Assembly: GCF_007741535.1 (NCBI RefSeq)
Contig: NZ_CP036525.1
Coordinates: 4,650,001-4,714,000, forward strand
Source: Rubripirellula lacrimiformis
GTDB lineage: Bacteria; Planctomycetota; Planctomycetia; Pirellulales; Pirellulaceae
Direction: 5' to 3'
Length of the DNA stretch: 64,000 bases
Positions within the stretch are counted from its first letter, which is position 1, and every line of letters starts with the position of its first letter. A model generated the notes under the pieces. That model did not search any database and was not told where the DNA came from. It saw nothing but the letters and a program-made list of their open reading frames with translations. Both the position numbers and the translations under genes were made by a program. Of the stretch, positions 1 to 8,173 are shown one piece after another.

Positions 1-1
1 G

Positions 2-718
2 CGAGGCTTGTCTGAGCGGCAAGTCCTCGACAATCTGCGTTTGCTGGGAATTCCCGATGAGATTCTCGCCCAACTTAACAGTAAGACAATCACGTCGAAC
101 TTAATCCCGATCGTTTCGCCGATCGAAGGCTTCGTGACGCAACGGCATGTTGCTCCGGGTGAAGTCGTTGACCCGACTCGCATTCTGTTTGAAGTCGCGA
201 ACACCAGCCAGATGTGGCTCACACTCAATGTTCCACTAGAGAACATGGATCAGCTTGCTGTCGGGCAACCAATTCGCTTTCAAGCTGATGGCAGTCGCTA
301 TGAAGTGGAAGGCAAGTTGAACTGGATCAGCACGGCGGCGGACTCGCAAACGCGGATGGTGCAGGTGCGAGCAATGCTGCCGAACGTTGACGGCAAGTTA
401 CGAAGCGAAACGTTCGGTACGGGCCAAATCATATTGAGGGAAGAGTCAGACGCCATCGTGATTCCCAACGGATCGTCACACTGGGAGGGTTGCTGCCAAG
501 TTGTTTTCGTGCGTGACAAACATTACTTCGACAGTCCCGACAGTTTCAAAGTCTTTCACGTCCGTTCGGTACGCTTGGGTGCAACGAACGGGGAATTCAC
601 GGAAGTCATTTCTGGTGTGCTTCCCGGTGAAGTGATCGCCGCAGCGGGCAGTGACGTGCTGCGAGCGCAGTTACTAAAAAACAATCTTGGTGCAGGCTGC
701 GACTGCGTCGCAGAATAA
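2..718 (+). CDS. RND efflux periplasmic adaptor (HlyD/CusB/CzcB type), 3' part
   Basis: The reading frame is open to the left edge, so the N-terminus lies outside the window; only about 238 residues are visible. The visible part holds the second half of a lipoyl/barrel-sandwich domain (IVSPIEGFVTQRHVAPGEVV), a beta-barrel domain (MWLTLNVPLENMDQLAVGQ) and a membrane-proximal domain. This order is that of membrane fusion proteins that bridge an inner-membrane RND pump to a TolC channel. It ends in a short Cys tail (GCDCVAE) that could bind metal. The pump gene follows after 12 bases with its own ribosome site (AAAGGAGAG), so the two form an operon. Family assignment is firm; the transported metal is inferred from the pump. 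Confidence 0.85.
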   Translation, partial: RGLSERQVLDNLRLLGIPDEILAQLNSKTITSNLIPIVSPIEGFVTQRHVAPGEVVDPTRILFEVANTSQMWLTLNVPLENMDQLAVGQPIRFQADGSRYEVEGKLNWISTAADSQTRMVQVRAMLPNVDGKLRSETFGTGQIILREESDAIVIPNGSSHWEGCCQVVFVRDKHYFDSPDSFKVFHVRSVRLGATNGEFTEVISGVLPGEVIAAAGSDVLRAQLLKNNLGAGCDCVAE

Positions 719-730
719 AGGAGAGCACGG

Positions 731-3700
731 ATGCTAAATTGGCTAATCGACGCATCACTGCGCCATCGCGCGCTCGTGATACTAACGGCGGCGTTGTTCG
801 CGGTTGTAGGCGTGTTCTCACTCCAGCGGCTCGATATCGACGCATTCCCGGACACCACTCCGGTTCAAATTCAGATCAACACGGTCGCCCCGTCATTGGC
901 GTCTGAGGAAATCGAACGGCAGATCACCTTTCCCGTCGAGCAGGCAATCAGCGGATTGCCGGGACTCCACGAACTACGTTCGATCTCCAAGTTCGGTCTG
1001 TCACAGGTCGTGGTCATTTTTGATGATGGCATCGACATCTATTTTGCTCGTCAGTTGATTAACGAACGGTTGTCCACCGTCGAGCTACCCGACGGTATCA
1101 GCCGACCGCAGATGGGTCCGGTCTCGACCGGTTTGGGCGAGGTTTTTCACTACGTTCTGGTTTACGACGGTGTTGACTTCTCGGAAGCCTCTCAGGCCGA
1201 GCGTGTCAAACGCATGACCGAGTTGAGAACAATTCATGACTGGGTGGTCAAGCCACAGTTGCGATCGGTTCGAGGTGTGGCCGAAGTGAACAGTTGGGGC
1301 GGGTACGAGAAGCAGTATCAGATTCGTCTCGATCCCGAAGGGCTGTTCAAGTACGGCCTGACCTTCGAGCAAGTATCTGATGCAATTGAAACGAACAACG
1401 AGAATGTCGGCGGCGGTACGGTCACTGACGGCAGCGAAATGCTGCTGGTGCATGGAATTGGCCGAACGGTCAATATCAAGGAAATCGAAGACATCGTCAT
1501 CACTTCCAAGGATGGCGTGCCAGTTCGCATTCGCGACGTCGCCGATGTGATGATTGGGCATGAGATTCGGCGGGGCGCGGTCACGGCAAACGGTCGCGGT
1601 GAAGCGGTGTTGGGGTTGGGCTTCATGCTGATGGGCGAAAACAGCCACGACGTCACTTGGGCCATCAAAGAAAAGATCGAAGGTATTCAGGAATCGCTCC
1701 CTGCTGGCGTCAAGATTCAAACGGTCTATGACCGTACCGAGCTAATTGACCATGTCATTCACACGGTTCAGAAGAATCTGTTCGAGGGCGGTTTGCTGGT
1801 CGTTGCAGTGTTGTTCATTTTCCTGGGAAATCTGCGAGCCGGAATCATTGTGGCGCTCGCAATTCCGCTGTCGATGCTGTTCGCGTTCTCAGGAATGCTG
1901 AAGTTCGGCATTGCTGCCAGCTTGCTTAGCCTCGGTGCCATCGACTTCGGGTTGGTCGTCGATAGTTCAGTCGTGATGATCGAGAACTGCGTTCGTTGCT
2001 TGGCGCACAAGTCGGACGGTCGCAGTCGCTTGCAGATCATTCGCGATGCGGCGGTTGAGGTTCGCAAGCCGACCATGTTTGGCGAACTGATCATCATGAT
2101 CGTCTACTTGCCGATCCTGACGCTTGAAGGAATCGAGGGCAAGCTGTTCCGACCGATGGCAATGACCGTGATTATGGCTCTTGCCGGGTCGATGGTTCTT
2201 TCACTGACACTGATGCCCGTGTTGGCGAGTCTGTTCCTTCCCAAGAACATCAAGGAAACCGAGCCGCTACTGATTCGCGTGTTAAAACGCCTCTACGCGC
2301 CGGTGTTGCGGTTCACGATGCACCACAAGACGTTCATTATCGGATCGGCCTTGTTGTTACTTGTAACCGTTTTTGGCCTCGTCGCTCCGAATCTCGGCAG
2401 CGAGTTCGTCCCACGACTTTCTGAAGGTGCTATCACAATCAACGTGGTGCGACTGGCGGGGACGACGCTGGAAGAATCCATGCGTTACAACACGAAAATG
2501 GAACAGGTCATTCTGGAAAAGTTTCCGGATGAAGTCGCACAGGTCTGGAGTCGCATCGGAATCGCGGAGGTGGCGACCGACCCAATGGGTACGGAGTTGA
2601 CCGACTTGTTTCTGACGCTGCATCCACGTGAGAAATGGACGCGCGCCGAGACGCAGGATGAATTGGTGATCAAGGTGCAGGAAGAGCTGCGTGATCTACC
2701 CGGTCCGCGATTGGCGATGTCGCAGCCGATTGAAATGCGAATGAACGAAATGATCTCCGGTGTACGCTCGGATGTCGCCGCGATTCTTTACGGCGATGAC
2801 TTGAACGTGATGGTGGAGAAAGCCGAAGAAATTGAGCGGGCACTCAACTCGATTCCCGGTTCGGAAGACGTGAAAGTCGAACAGGTTTCTGGCCAGCCGG
2901 TTCTGCAAATTCGCATCAACCAAGACCAGATCGCTCGCTACGGAGTCCCCGCCAGCACGGTCATGAATCTTGTCCGCTCTTTGGGCACGCATAACGTCGG
3001 CGAAGTCTACGAAGGCCAATTGCGGTTTCCACTGATCATCCGACTGCCCGAAGAAGCTCGCGCTAATCCGGAGGCCATCAAGCAAATCTTAGTTGCCACG
3101 CCATCTGGCGAACGTATCCCGCTTTCCCGACTGGCCACGATCGAAACCGTGGAAGGTTGGAACACGATCAAGCGAGACTGGTACCAACGTCGCATTACGA
3201 TTGAATCGAATGTCCGTGGTCGCGACTTGGGCAGCTTTGTTGCCGAAGCTCAACGTGTGGTTGCTGAAAAGGTGCAATTGCCCGCCGGACGCTACCGCAT
3301 CGAATGGGGTGGGCAATTCGAGAATCTACAACGGGCTCAAACCCGCCTAATGATCGTGGTGCCAATTGCACTCCTGATGATTCTCTCGCTGCTTTACATG
3401 ACGTATCGCAACTGGGTTGACTCGTTCCGAGTCTTTACAGGCGTTCCATTCGCGTGGATTGGCGGGATTCTGGCGTTGTGGATTCGCGACATGCCGTTTT
3501 CGATTTCGGCAGCGGTTGGATTCATCGCATTGTCCGGAGTCGCGGTGCTCGATGACATGCTTCTTGTATCAACGATTCGACAACTGCGGCGAAAAGGGCG
3601 ATCACTTGACGAAGCGGTCGAAGAGGCCGCGATGACACGATTGCGTCCAATCTTGATGACGACGCTCGTGGCGAGTCTTGGATTCGTCCCGATGGCATTC

Positions 3701-3952
3701 AGCACCGGGATGGGCGCCGAAGTGCAACGACCACTGGCAACGGTGGTCATTGGCGGCGTGTGCAGCGCGATGGTGATGAGTTTGCTCGTGCTTCGAGTGC
3801 TCTACGTCGTGTTCAACACGCCGATGGAAAAACTGCGCAGTGATGCTGATGCAGGTGATGACGACGACGGAGACGATGACGGTCATCGTCTTGAACCCCA
3901 TGAACCGATTGACCCGGATATCAGGCGCGCGTCTGAAACGGCATCGGTCTAA
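731..3952 (+). CDS. CzcA-type heavy-metal efflux RND pump
   Basis: Inner-membrane proton-driven RND transporter of 1073 residues, the usual length for the heavy-metal (HME) branch. Twelve membrane segments in the 1+5+1+5 pattern are recognisable, with two large periplasmic loops. The proton-relay helix of the first repeat reads DFGLVVD at residues 405-411, followed by SSVVMIEN. In characterised pumps the DFG...D form is typical of Zn/Co/Cd/Ni exporters, while copper/silver CusA lacks the DFG. The end is strongly acidic with a His (DAGDDDDGDDDGH), unusual for the family and possibly a cytoplasmic metal buffer. ATG at 731 is preceded by AAAGGAGAG. It lies between its adaptor and a metal-motif lipoprotein. 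Confidence 0.93.
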   Translation: MLNWLIDASLRHRALVILTAALFAVVGVFSLQRLDIDAFPDTTPVQIQINTVAPSLASEEIERQITFPVEQAISGLPGLHELRSISKFGLSQVVVIFDDGIDIYFARQLINERLSTVELPDGISRPQMGPVSTGLGEVFHYVLVYDGVDFSEASQAERVKRMTELRTIHDWVVKPQLRSVRGVAEVNSWGGYEKQYQIRLDPEGLFKYGLTFEQVSDAIETNNENVGGGTVTDGSEMLLVHGIGRTVNIKEIEDIVITSKDGVPVRIRDVADVMIGHEIRRGAVTANGRGEAVLGLGFMLMGENSHDVTWAIKEKIEGIQESLPAGVKIQTVYDRTELIDHVIHTVQKNLFEGGLLVVAVLFIFLGNLRAGIIVALAIPLSMLFAFSGMLKFGIAASLLSLGAIDFGLVVDSSVVMIENCVRCLAHKSDGRSRLQIIRDAAVEVRKPTMFGELIIMIVYLPILTLEGIEGKLFRPMAMTVIMALAGSMVLSLTLMPVLASLFLPKNIKETEPLLIRVLKRLYAPVLRFTMHHKTFIIGSALLLLVTVFGLVAPNLGSEFVPRLSEGAITINVVRLAGTTLEESMRYNTKMEQVILEKFPDEVAQVWSRIGIAEVATDPMGTELTDLFLTLHPREKWTRAETQDELVIKVQEELRDLPGPRLAMSQPIEMRMNEMISGVRSDVAAILYGDDLNVMVEKAEEIERALNSIPGSEDVKVEQVSGQPVLQIRINQDQIARYGVPASTVMNLVRSLGTHNVGEVYEGQLRFPLIIRLPEEARANPEAIKQILVATPSGERIPLSRLATIETVEGWNTIKRDWYQRRITIESNVRGRDLGSFVAEAQRVVAEKVQLPAGRYRIEWGGQFENLQRAQTRLMIVVPIALLMILSLLYMTYRNWVDSFRVFTGVPFAWIGGILALWIRDMPFSISAAVGFIALSGVAVLDDMLLVSTIRQLRRKGRSLDEAVEEAAMTRLRPILMTTLVASLGFVPMAFSTGMGAEVQRPLATVVIGGVCSAMVMSLLVLRVLYVVFNTPMEKLRSDADAGDDDDGDDDGHRLEPHEPIDPDIRRASETASV

Positions 3953-3986
3953 CTTTAGTTCGGCCATGCCGAAGGAGAATTTTACG

Positions 3987-4355
3987 ATGACGATGATGAA
4001 TTGGATGACTAGCTTCAAAGGCATCTCGCTCGCAACCATCGCCGCCATGGCGATCGGATTGAGCGGATGCAATAAAGACCAAGTCACAGGCGACGGTGCA
4101 GCAGATCCCGTCGCGGCAACCAACGTCGATCACAGCCACGGTGGTTGGTGGTGCGTCGAACATGGTGTGCCTGAGGAAGAATGTGCGCTCTGCGACAAGT
4201 CGCTGGTGTCGAAGTTCAAGGAGGATGGAGATTGGTGCGACGAGCACGATCGACCAGAATCGCAGTGCTTCATTTGCAGTCCTGCACGATTCGACAAATT
4301 CGCAATGCGATACGAAGCCAAAACGGGTCAAAAGCCACCGCAACCGGAGGAGTAG
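3987..4355 (+). CDS. Small lipoprotein with duplicated WCxEHxxPExxCxxC motif, RND-associated
   Basis: A 122-residue protein starting at the ATG that follows AAGGAGAATTTT; an in-frame ATG 147 bases upstream lies inside the pump gene and is less likely. It opens with a signal sequence ending in a lipobox (IGLSGC), so it should be a lipid-anchored periplasmic protein. The mature part contains a 15-residue motif twice: WCVEHGVPEEECALC and WCDEHDRPESQCFIC, each with one His and three Cys placed as metal ligands. Position directly behind an RND pump suggests a metal chaperone or sensor handing ions to the adaptor. I recognise no characterised family; function is inferred. Confidence 0.8.
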   Translation: MTMMNWMTSFKGISLATIAAMAIGLSGCNKDQVTGDGAADPVAATNVDHSHGGWWCVEHGVPEEECALCDKSLVSKFKEDGDWCDEHDRPESQCFICSPARFDKFAMRYEAKTGQKPPQPEE

Positions 4356-4457
4356 AACTGCCCGGCGTAGTGGCTGAGGCGTCGTCCGTTTCTGACTAAG
4401 CGGTCAGATCGCGCCGCCTTAGCGTTACGCCAAACTATCAATTCGGGAACGACTTAA

Positions 4458-4943
4458 ATGATCTGGTCTGCCAAGCTCTCAATAGCGCTGCTAACTGTGT
4501 TTGCGGTTCTCCAAATGGGATGCGGCTCTCGCGTTGCAGAAAATCCATTGGATGATGCACAAGCGGATGGCATCAAACCTGTCCAGTTGACCGATGCGAA
4601 TTTCCAAACGGAGGTGATCGAGTCGGATCTTCCTGTATTGGTCGATATGTGGGCACCATGGTGCGGGCCGTGCATCGAAATGAAACCAACGTTGCGACTG
4701 GTCACTGAAGAACTGACTGGTCAAGCCAAGGTCGCGGAACTCAATATCGACGAAAACCCATTCATCAAAGAAAAGTATGGTATCGACCGCTATCCGACGC
4801 TGCTGATCTTTCGGAATGGCGAAGAAGTCGATCGTTTGAGTGGTGAAAAAACTGAAGGCGAGCTAATAGAAGCTCTTTCGCCGTTTCTCAGTTCGTCAAT
4901 CGAAGCAGAAGACGACACGAGCCCCAGGGATAAGCATGACTGA
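4458..4943 (+). CDS. Thioredoxin-like lipoprotein
   Basis: 161 residues with an N-terminal lipoprotein signal (VLQMGC) and one thioredoxin fold. The active site is W68-C69-G-P-C72, the cis-Pro region is RYPTLLIF, and the ending beta-alpha unit is intact, so it should be a redox-active thiol-disulfide protein facing the periplasm. In this operon a reasonable role is keeping Cys-rich metal-binding partners reduced, for instance the preceding lipoprotein. No clear ribosome site precedes the ATG. It overlaps the next gene by 8 bases, so the two are translationally linked. Confidence 0.88.
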   Translation: MIWSAKLSIALLTVFAVLQMGCGSRVAENPLDDAQADGIKPVQLTDANFQTEVIESDLPVLVDMWAPWCGPCIEMKPTLRLVTEELTGQAKVAELNIDENPFIKEKYGIDRYPTLLIFRNGEEVDRLSGEKTEGELIEALSPFLSSSIEAEDDTSPRDKHD

Positions 4944-5538
4944 CTGCGGATGCGAATTGGAAGCAGAAGGCGACGCACAGCGAAGGACGCTGCGCGTGGT
5001 GCTGGCAATCAACGCTGCAATGTTTGTCGTCGAGATTATCGCTGGCGTGCTTGCCAGTTCGACGGGCCTGATCGCGGACTCACTCGACATGCTGGCCGAC
5101 GCCAGTGTCTACGCAATCAGTCTGTACGCCGTCGGTCGTGCCGCCAACATCCGTCGCAATGCCGCGACTGCCAGTGGCGTATTGCAACTGGCTCTCGGCT
5201 TCGGTGTATTGATCGAAGCGGTTCGCCGCTTCATCGGTGGCGGGGAACCGATCGGCGTTGCGATGATGGCGATGGGCTTCATTGCTTTGATCGCCAATTC
5301 TTTTTGCCTGTGGCTGATCGCCAAACACAAAGGCGGTGATGTCAACTTCCGAGCATCCTATATCTTCTCGGCGAACGACGTGATCGCCAACATTGGCGTC
5401 ATCGTCTCGGGCCTGATCGTCAAACTCACTGGCTCGCAAATTCCCGATCTCGTCATCGGAATCCTGATCGCTGGCGTCGTTATCCGGGGTGGCATCAAGA
5501 TTCTCAGGATGGCCGGTTCCGGCACAGAAACGAGTTAG
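4936..5538 (+). CDS. Short CDF-family cation transporter without C-terminal domain
   Basis: 200 residues with six predicted membrane helices and the cation diffusion facilitator pattern, but no cytoplasmic C-terminal domain (family members are usually near 300 residues). Helix 2 carries the DxxxD metal ligands (ADSLDMLAD). Helix 5, where the family has HxxxD or DxxxD, reads FSAND, so one ligand is a Phe. The N-terminus has a CGC motif. It may be a divergent Zn/Cd/Co exporter or a variant with a weakened transport site. It is the last gene of the first RND operon and is followed by a hairpin. Confidence 0.8.
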   Translation: MTDCGCELEAEGDAQRRTLRVVLAINAAMFVVEIIAGVLASSTGLIADSLDMLADASVYAISLYAVGRAANIRRNAATASGVLQLALGFGVLIEAVRRFIGGGEPIGVAMMAMGFIALIANSFCLWLIAKHKGGDVNFRASYIFSANDVIANIGVIVSGLIVKLTGSQIPDLVIGILIAGVVIRGGIKILRMAGSGTETS

Positions 5539-5548
5539 GCGTTCACGG

Positions 5549-5592
5549 AAGGCTAGTTCACTGCATCAACTGACGGTCTGAGTTAGCCTTTT
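5549..5592 (+). terminator. Probable terminator of the first RND operon
   Basis: Seven-base arms AAGGCTA (5549-5555) and TAGCCTT (5584-5590) are perfectly complementary and are followed by a short T run. It sits 10 bases after the CDF stop codon. The loop is long (28 bases), so efficiency is uncertain. Confidence 0.45.
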
Positions 5593-5599
5593 CAAAGCC

Positions 5600-5911
5600 G
5601 TTAGGCTCGGTGGTGGCCCTCCGAACGATCCACCCGAGGGATCAAGCACTGATGACAACGGTTCCGACGAAGAGCCTCGCCCGCCGTGGTGGCCCGAGGA
5701 TTGGGACTGGCCGCCCGAACCCGAAGGCTCAACCGAAGTACTCGTGCCGCCACCGCGCCACGTTTGGCCGCGACTACCGCCCGACCACCCATACTATCTG
5801 CCGCCCGGATTCTCTTGGCCCGAAAACATGCCGCCCGGACATCCCGGCACGCCCGAGCCCGGAGACGAACCAGGCGGCAGCGAAACTTCTTCGAGCGGAG
5901 AATGGGTGTGA
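5600..5911 (+). pseudogene. Start-less fragment of the Pro/Trp-rich acidic protein family
   Basis: Read in the frame ending at the TGA of 5909-5911, this stretch encodes PPEGSSTDD, PWWPEDWDWPP, HVWPRLPPDHPYYLPPG and NMPPGHPG in that order. The intact protein encoded at 52263-52721 on the other strand has PPEGSSTDD, DWWPDDLPWPP, HVWPRLPPDHPYHVPPG and NLPPGHPG in the same order, so the two are clearly homologous. Here the frame is closed by TGA at 5579 and has no upstream start codon, so about 45 N-terminal residues are missing and the C-terminus differs. It is best read as a decayed or transferred gene copy. It lies between two metal operons with no related neighbours. Confidence 0.75.
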
Positions 5912-6109
5912 GCCAATATATGTGTCAGCGCGACAGAGGCATCAACGCGGCGCCGTAGTAGGCCGTATGGAGCGGAGCAATCTGCGCCGAAATCAGGAGT
6001 CCAGGAATTGACTTGCGTTTGCCTGTTGTGACCTGGTGCAAATGAACTGATCTATCCACTCAACCGTCTTATGAGTAGAGTTAGCGGAAATCCCTCTCCA
6101 AGAGAATCT
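5912..6109. other. Intergenic stretch without recognised gene
   Basis: Between the Pro-rich fragment and the His-rich peptide gene I see no convincing coding sequence, RNA or repeat. It presumably holds the promoter of the second RND operon, but no clear promoter boxes could be assigned. Confidence 0.4.
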
Positions 6110-6571
6110 ATGAAGCGTTTGGTCTCACTACTGCTAATTCCCATGTTCATTCTGGGGCAACCTTTGCCTCATTCGCATGCAGGGGCTGGCGTAGACAAAC
6201 CGGACGACCATGCCGCTCGTCCCCATGTTCATCTTGCACAGCATGACCATCACCATGGTCATTCGCACGCGGAACCTGAGATGGAGGCAGATGACCATCG
6301 CGATGATTCAGGCGTGTCGGATGCGGATGAGGGTATCGCCGCGATCTTCGGTCTGAATGGTCATGATGACAATGCTTTCTATCTAGCTAACTTAACGCTA
6401 TCGCATCATCGACTGAGCTTTGGCGGAGAGCAGAACCATTTCGCAGTTGTTCAGTACAACGTACCGGAACATTTCGGTTGTAGGCCCATGTCTGGCCCGC
6501 AATTCTTGGTTCCGTCGCAGCGGTATTCGTCGCTACCGATCTATCTTCTGACAGCCTCTCTACGGCTGTAG
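6110..6571 (+). CDS. Secreted His-rich small protein at head of second RND operon
   Basis: Starting at ATG 6110 (AAGAGA upstream) the product opens with a clean signal peptide (MKRLVSLLLIPMFILG). An ATG at 6071 would add 13 residues before it and is less likely. The mature protein of about 130 residues has a dense His block near its start (HVHLAQHDHHHGHSH) followed by an acidic stretch, and no recognised domain. By position and composition it resembles the His-rich protein at 18208-18720, which heads the third RND operon. A periplasmic Zn/Ni/Co/Cu-buffering role is likely but inferred. Confidence 0.7.
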   Translation: MKRLVSLLLIPMFILGQPLPHSHAGAGVDKPDDHAARPHVHLAQHDHHHGHSHAEPEMEADDHRDDSGVSDADEGIAAIFGLNGHDDNAFYLANLTLSHHRLSFGGEQNHFAVVQYNVPEHFGCRPMSGPQFLVPSQRYSSLPIYLLTASLRL

Positions 6572-6581
6572 CGGACACGCG

Positions 6582-6626
6582 TCACCGATTCTCGGCGTTC
6601 TAGACGCTGTGTTTCTGCATCGGTGA
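6582..6626. terminator. Nested palindrome between His-rich gene and adaptor gene
   Basis: Outer arms TCACCGAT (6582-6589) and ATCGGTGA (6619-6626) are perfectly complementary, and an inner palindrome GCGTTCTAGACGC can extend the structure. It begins 10 bases after the His-rich gene and lies about 110 bases before the adaptor. It could be an attenuating hairpin or weak terminator; no U run follows. Confidence 0.35.
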
Positions 6627-6736
6627 TCTTCTCAATGTGAATTTCAATTTGAGGCTCCTCCATTGCTTGCGCCTGCGCGCTTGTTTCGGTGCTGCGCCCA
6701 GGTCGTTGCGTGGTTTTCTCTATAGGGAATGTTTAG

Positions 6737-8161
6737 ATGAATCGTTTGGTTTCGATTGCCAAATCGCTGGTGGGTCCAGCGATTGTGGTCGCCGTATTAT
6801 TTGCGGGGTGGACGTTCCGCAAGCAGTTGTTTCCGCAGCAGGAAACAACTGCCGCGTCGGAGGACGATGCGTCGGGAGAGTCTGCCGAAAAGCAGACCAT
6901 CCTCGAAATCAGCGAACAGGCTCGAAAGAATCTTTCGCTGGTAGCCAAGGCCGCGCGGCCTCAATCGTACTGGCGGACCGTTGTGATTCCTGGAGAAGTC
7001 GACGACCGACCGGGCCTATCCGATCGTGGCGTCACGTCGCCCGCTGTGGGCGTGGTGACTGCGATCCATGCGTTCCCTGGCGACACGATGCGACCAGGCG
7101 AGCCTCTGTTCTCGCTGCGTCTATTCAGCGAGTACTTGCAAGCCACACAGACTCAGTTGTTTAAGGCTCGGCAGGAAACCGCAATCGTTCAAGCCGAGAT
7201 CGACCGGTTGTCTGGAGCGGTCAACACAGGTGCGGTTTCGCGTTCCAAGATGATCGAGTTGCAGAGCGAAATTAGTCGCCAAAACACGTTGATCCAAGCC
7301 TCTCGCCAGGAGTTGTTGACACGAGGTTTGACGCCTGGGCAAGTGCAACAGATTGAATCCGGGACGTTCGTTTCAACCGTCGAGGTCGTCGCTCCGCCCG
7401 TGCGAGATTTCGACGCGTTCGCAAATCGTCCGGCACCTCAGGAAATTCAGCAGGTCAATTTTGTCAACGAATTGGCACAGGACCAACCGATCGCGTACGA
7501 GGTTCAAGAGTTGGCTGTTGAACTTGGGCAACAGGTTCAAGCGGGCCAGTTGCTCGCCAACTTATCGAACCACCAGATGCTGTACGTCGTCGGTCACGCC
7601 TTCAAGCGAGAGGCGACGTTCTTGGAACAAGCCGCCCAAGAAAAACGTCCCATCGAAATTGAATTTGCCGAGGATGCAACAGGCAGTTGGCCTGAACTAA
7701 AGCAGACGTTTAACGTTCGTCATCTATCGAACTCCATCGACACCAACAGCCGGACGTTTGACTTCTTTGTCCCACTAACAAACCAATCGCGATCCTATGG
7801 CGACAAAGGTCGGGTATTTCTCGTTTGGCGTTTTCGGCCTGGTCAACGCGCTCGCATCCATGTCCCGGTGGAAAAGTTCGATGACGTGTTCGTGTTGCCC
7901 GCCGAGGCGGTCGTGCGAGAGGGGCCTGAGGCATACGTGTTCCGGCAAAACGGCGATTTGTTCAAGCAGATTCCCGTTCATGTTGTGCACGAGGATCGAC
8001 GCTCGGTTGTGATCGCCAACGATGGCAACATCACAGCCGGAGCCTACCTAGCGCAAAACTCAGCCGCCTCGCTCAATCGAGTACTGAAGTCACAGTCGGC
8101 CAGCGGAAAAGAACCCGGTGTGCATGTTCACGCCGACGGCACCACTCACGCGGCACACTAA
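6737..8161 (+). CDS. RND efflux periplasmic adaptor (CzcB/CusB-like), second operon
   Basis: 474 residues. An N-terminal membrane anchor (VGPAIVVAVLFAGWTF) is followed by a barrel-sandwich half, a helical hairpin (about residues 130-205), the second sandwich half, a beta-barrel and a membrane-proximal domain. This is the layout of adaptors that connect an RND pump to TolC. The C-terminus ends in a His tail (VHVHADGTTHAAH). It is clearly paralogous to the adaptor at 18968-20470, sharing GVVTAIHAFPGD/GVITHVHAVQGE-type blocks. The pump gene follows after 12 bases. It lacks the HMBD finger seen in the copper adaptor at 37044. No TolC gene is present in this operon; the one at 16322 could serve it. 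Confidence 0.9.
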   Translation: MNRLVSIAKSLVGPAIVVAVLFAGWTFRKQLFPQQETTAASEDDASGESAEKQTILEISEQARKNLSLVAKAARPQSYWRTVVIPGEVDDRPGLSDRGVTSPAVGVVTAIHAFPGDTMRPGEPLFSLRLFSEYLQATQTQLFKARQETAIVQAEIDRLSGAVNTGAVSRSKMIELQSEISRQNTLIQASRQELLTRGLTPGQVQQIESGTFVSTVEVVAPPVRDFDAFANRPAPQEIQQVNFVNELAQDQPIAYEVQELAVELGQQVQAGQLLANLSNHQMLYVVGHAFKREATFLEQAAQEKRPIEIEFAEDATGSWPELKQTFNVRHLSNSIDTNSRTFDFFVPLTNQSRSYGDKGRVFLVWRFRPGQRARIHVPVEKFDDVFVLPAEAVVREGPEAYVFRQNGDLFKQIPVHVVHEDRRSVVIANDGNITAGAYLAQNSAASLNRVLKSQSASGKEPGVHVHADGTTHAAH

Positions 8162-8173
8162 GGAAATACGTCC

